Assembly (NCBI RefSeq): GCF_013266695.1 | Contig: NZ_JABRXF010000002.1 | Location: 744,001 to 808,000, forward strand | Source of the DNA: Hongsoonwoonella zoysiae | Lineage (GTDB): Bacteria; Pseudomonadota; Alphaproteobacteria; Rhizobiales; Stappiaceae | Direction of reading: 5' to 3' | Length of the DNA: 64,000 nt | In this document: piece by piece, positions 63,110-64,000 of the stretch | How positions within the stretch are numbered: position 1 is the first letter of the stretch | Layout: each line of letters starts with the position of its first letter | The notes under the pieces: model-generated | Databases searched by the model: none | The model's input: only the letters and a program-made list of their open reading frames with translations | What the model was told of the DNA's origin: nothing | Translations under genes and position numbers: made by a program

Positions 63110-63895
63110 TTACCCCACCCAATCGGCAAGGTGGACCTCAATGCCCCAATTGCGCATTGCCGCCCGCAAGTCTTCCGGAAGCCCTTCATCGGTCACAAGA
63201 TGATCCACCTGATCGGGATTGCCGATCGTTACGGGCCCCTCGCGTCCGAACTTGCTTGAATCGCAAGCCATAATCCGCGTGCCGGAATTTTTCATTATAT
63301 GCCGGGAAAACTTGGCCTCCTCCAGGTCGAAGAGCGTAAAGCCGTTTCGCGGATCGAGGCCGGCGGTGGAGAGGATAGCGAATTCCGTATGGAAATTGGA
63401 GACGAACGCCATCGCATCCGCGCCAAAGGCACCGCCGTCTTCGCCTCGCAGTTCGCCACCGGCCATGAAAACGCGGTTGTCGTTGCGCATGGAAAGGCGG
63501 TAGGCGACATAGACGGAGTTGGTCACGATCGTCAGCTTGCGGTGACCGCGAAGCGCATCGGCGATAAAAGCGGTAGTGCTGCCGATATCGAGAAAAAGCG
63601 AACATTCATTGGGGATCATTCTGGCTACATAACCGGCAATGCGTTTTTTTGCCGTCCGGTTCAGACTAAGCCGCTCCTGCAGATTACCCTCTTCCTGTTC
63701 TTCCTGGTCGATCAGTTGAACGCTGCCGTGCGACTTCTCCACAGCCCCCATTTCCACGAGCCGTTTGACGTTACGACGAACGGTTTCTCCGGAAATACCC
63801 AACGCCTCCGCCAGAACGCTGATCTTCTGCAATCCGCCGACCTTACGCAACTCGTTCAGGATCTGTCGTTGCGTGTGATTGGGAAATGCATCCAT
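63110..63895 (-). CDS. DeoR/GlpR-family transcriptional repressor
   Basis: The 261-residue protein has a DeoR winged helix (MDAFPNHTQRQILNELRKVG; LGISGETVRRNVKRL, about 33-47) and a C-terminal ISOCOT-like sensor domain with FLDIGSTTAFIADAL (the phosphosugar-binding GST motif), and TNSVYVAY. Family members bind phosphorylated sugars or polyols and then leave DNA. ATG 63895 has AGGAG upstream; the frame can extend to 63961 but starts in a palindrome. It probably controls the adjacent oxidoreductase and transporter operons. Confidence 0.88.
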   Translation of the reverse strand: MDAFPNHTQRQILNELRKVGGLQKISVLAEALGISGETVRRNVKRLVEMGAVEKSHGSVQLIDQEEQEEGNLQERLSLNRTAKKRIAGYVARMIPNECSLFLDIGSTTAFIADALRGHRKLTIVTNSVYVAYRLSMRNDNRVFMAGGELRGEDGGAFGADAMAFVSNFHTEFAILSTAGLDPRNGFTLFDLEEAKFSRHIMKNSGTRIMACDSSKFGREGPVTIGNPDQVDHLVTDEGLPEDLRAAMRNWGIEVHLADWVG

Positions 63896-63955
63896 GCGTA
63901 TCAGTCTCCTGCGAGTGGCCGAACGACTCACGCTAAGAGAAATTCCCACGCAAGG

Positions 63956-63970
63956 CCACATTCACTGTGG
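63956..63970. promoter_or_regulatory. Palindrome upstream of the deoR-type gene
   Basis: CCACA-TTCAC-TGTGG is a 15-bp inverted repeat 60 bp upstream of the repressor start. CAACGT is found at the very end of the window (63995-64000). It could be an autoregulatory site. Confidence 0.35.
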
Positions 63971-64000
63971 GTTTCATGACAATATCACATTATTCAACGT

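Overview
The window looks like one chromosomal segment of an alphaproteobacterium of the Hyphomicrobiales (Rhizobiales), plausibly near Phyllobacteriaceae such as Mesorhizobium, Nitratireductor or Chelativorans. The evidence is the gene order (lptF-lptG-lptD-surA-pdxA-rsmA facing fabD-fabG-acpP-fabF-mltG-yicC-gmk, and rpsF-rpsR-rplI-dnaB-alr-radA-cvpA-purF), a GC-rich codon bias, frequent GTG/TTG starts, and intergenic palindromic repeats of the rhizobial kind. Genus cannot be fixed from the sequence alone. No rRNA, tRNA, IS element, prophage or CRISPR array was recognised.

Layout. 1-10.9 kb: end of purM and purN (purines), a WYL-type regulator divergent from a glutathione S-transferase across a palindrome, a molybdopterin oxidoreductase, ndk, another GST, a DinB-like protein, an M20 peptidase, a repeat-rich intergenic stretch, a Tat-exported cyclase-family protein and a secreted PHB-depolymerase-like esterase. 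10.9-19.9 kb: an ABC-F ATPase, a small Cys/His protein, a class III nucleotide cyclase with TPRs, a Gly-rich exported protein, a HAD hydrolase, a tandem pair of methyltransferases coupled to holC, and a 40-codon exported peptide gene set between holC and pepA.

19.9-36 kb: pepA, then the envelope operon lptFGD-surA-pdxA-rsmA, convergent with the fatty-acid/cell-wall operon fabD-fabG-acpP-fabF-mltG-yicC-gmk. 36-39 kb: a third GST, a repeat-bearing spacer and a lone, comparatively AT-rich exported hypothetical gene. 39-51.5 kb: ribosomal proteins S6, S18 and L9, DnaB, alanine racemase, RadA, CvpA, PurF and an SDR protein whose catalytic Tyr is replaced, facing der-bamB-TPR membrane protein. 51.7-53.2 kb: NnrU family, a DksA/TraR zinc-finger protein and a PilZ protein.

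53.3-63.9 kb is the main accessory unit. It holds a quaternary-amine ABC transporter (binding protein, ATPase, and a permease made of two fused ProW-like halves), two choline-kinase-like phosphotransferases, an inositol-monophosphatase-family phosphatase, an FAD/GcvT-type demethylating oxidoreductase of the dimethylglycine dehydrogenase class, and a DeoR/GlpR repressor. Similar CAACAT-type repeats precede both minus-strand transcription units. Together they suggest an uptake and catabolic system for a methylated amine or choline-like compound with a phosphorylated intermediate. This is an inference from families and context, and the true substrate is unknown.
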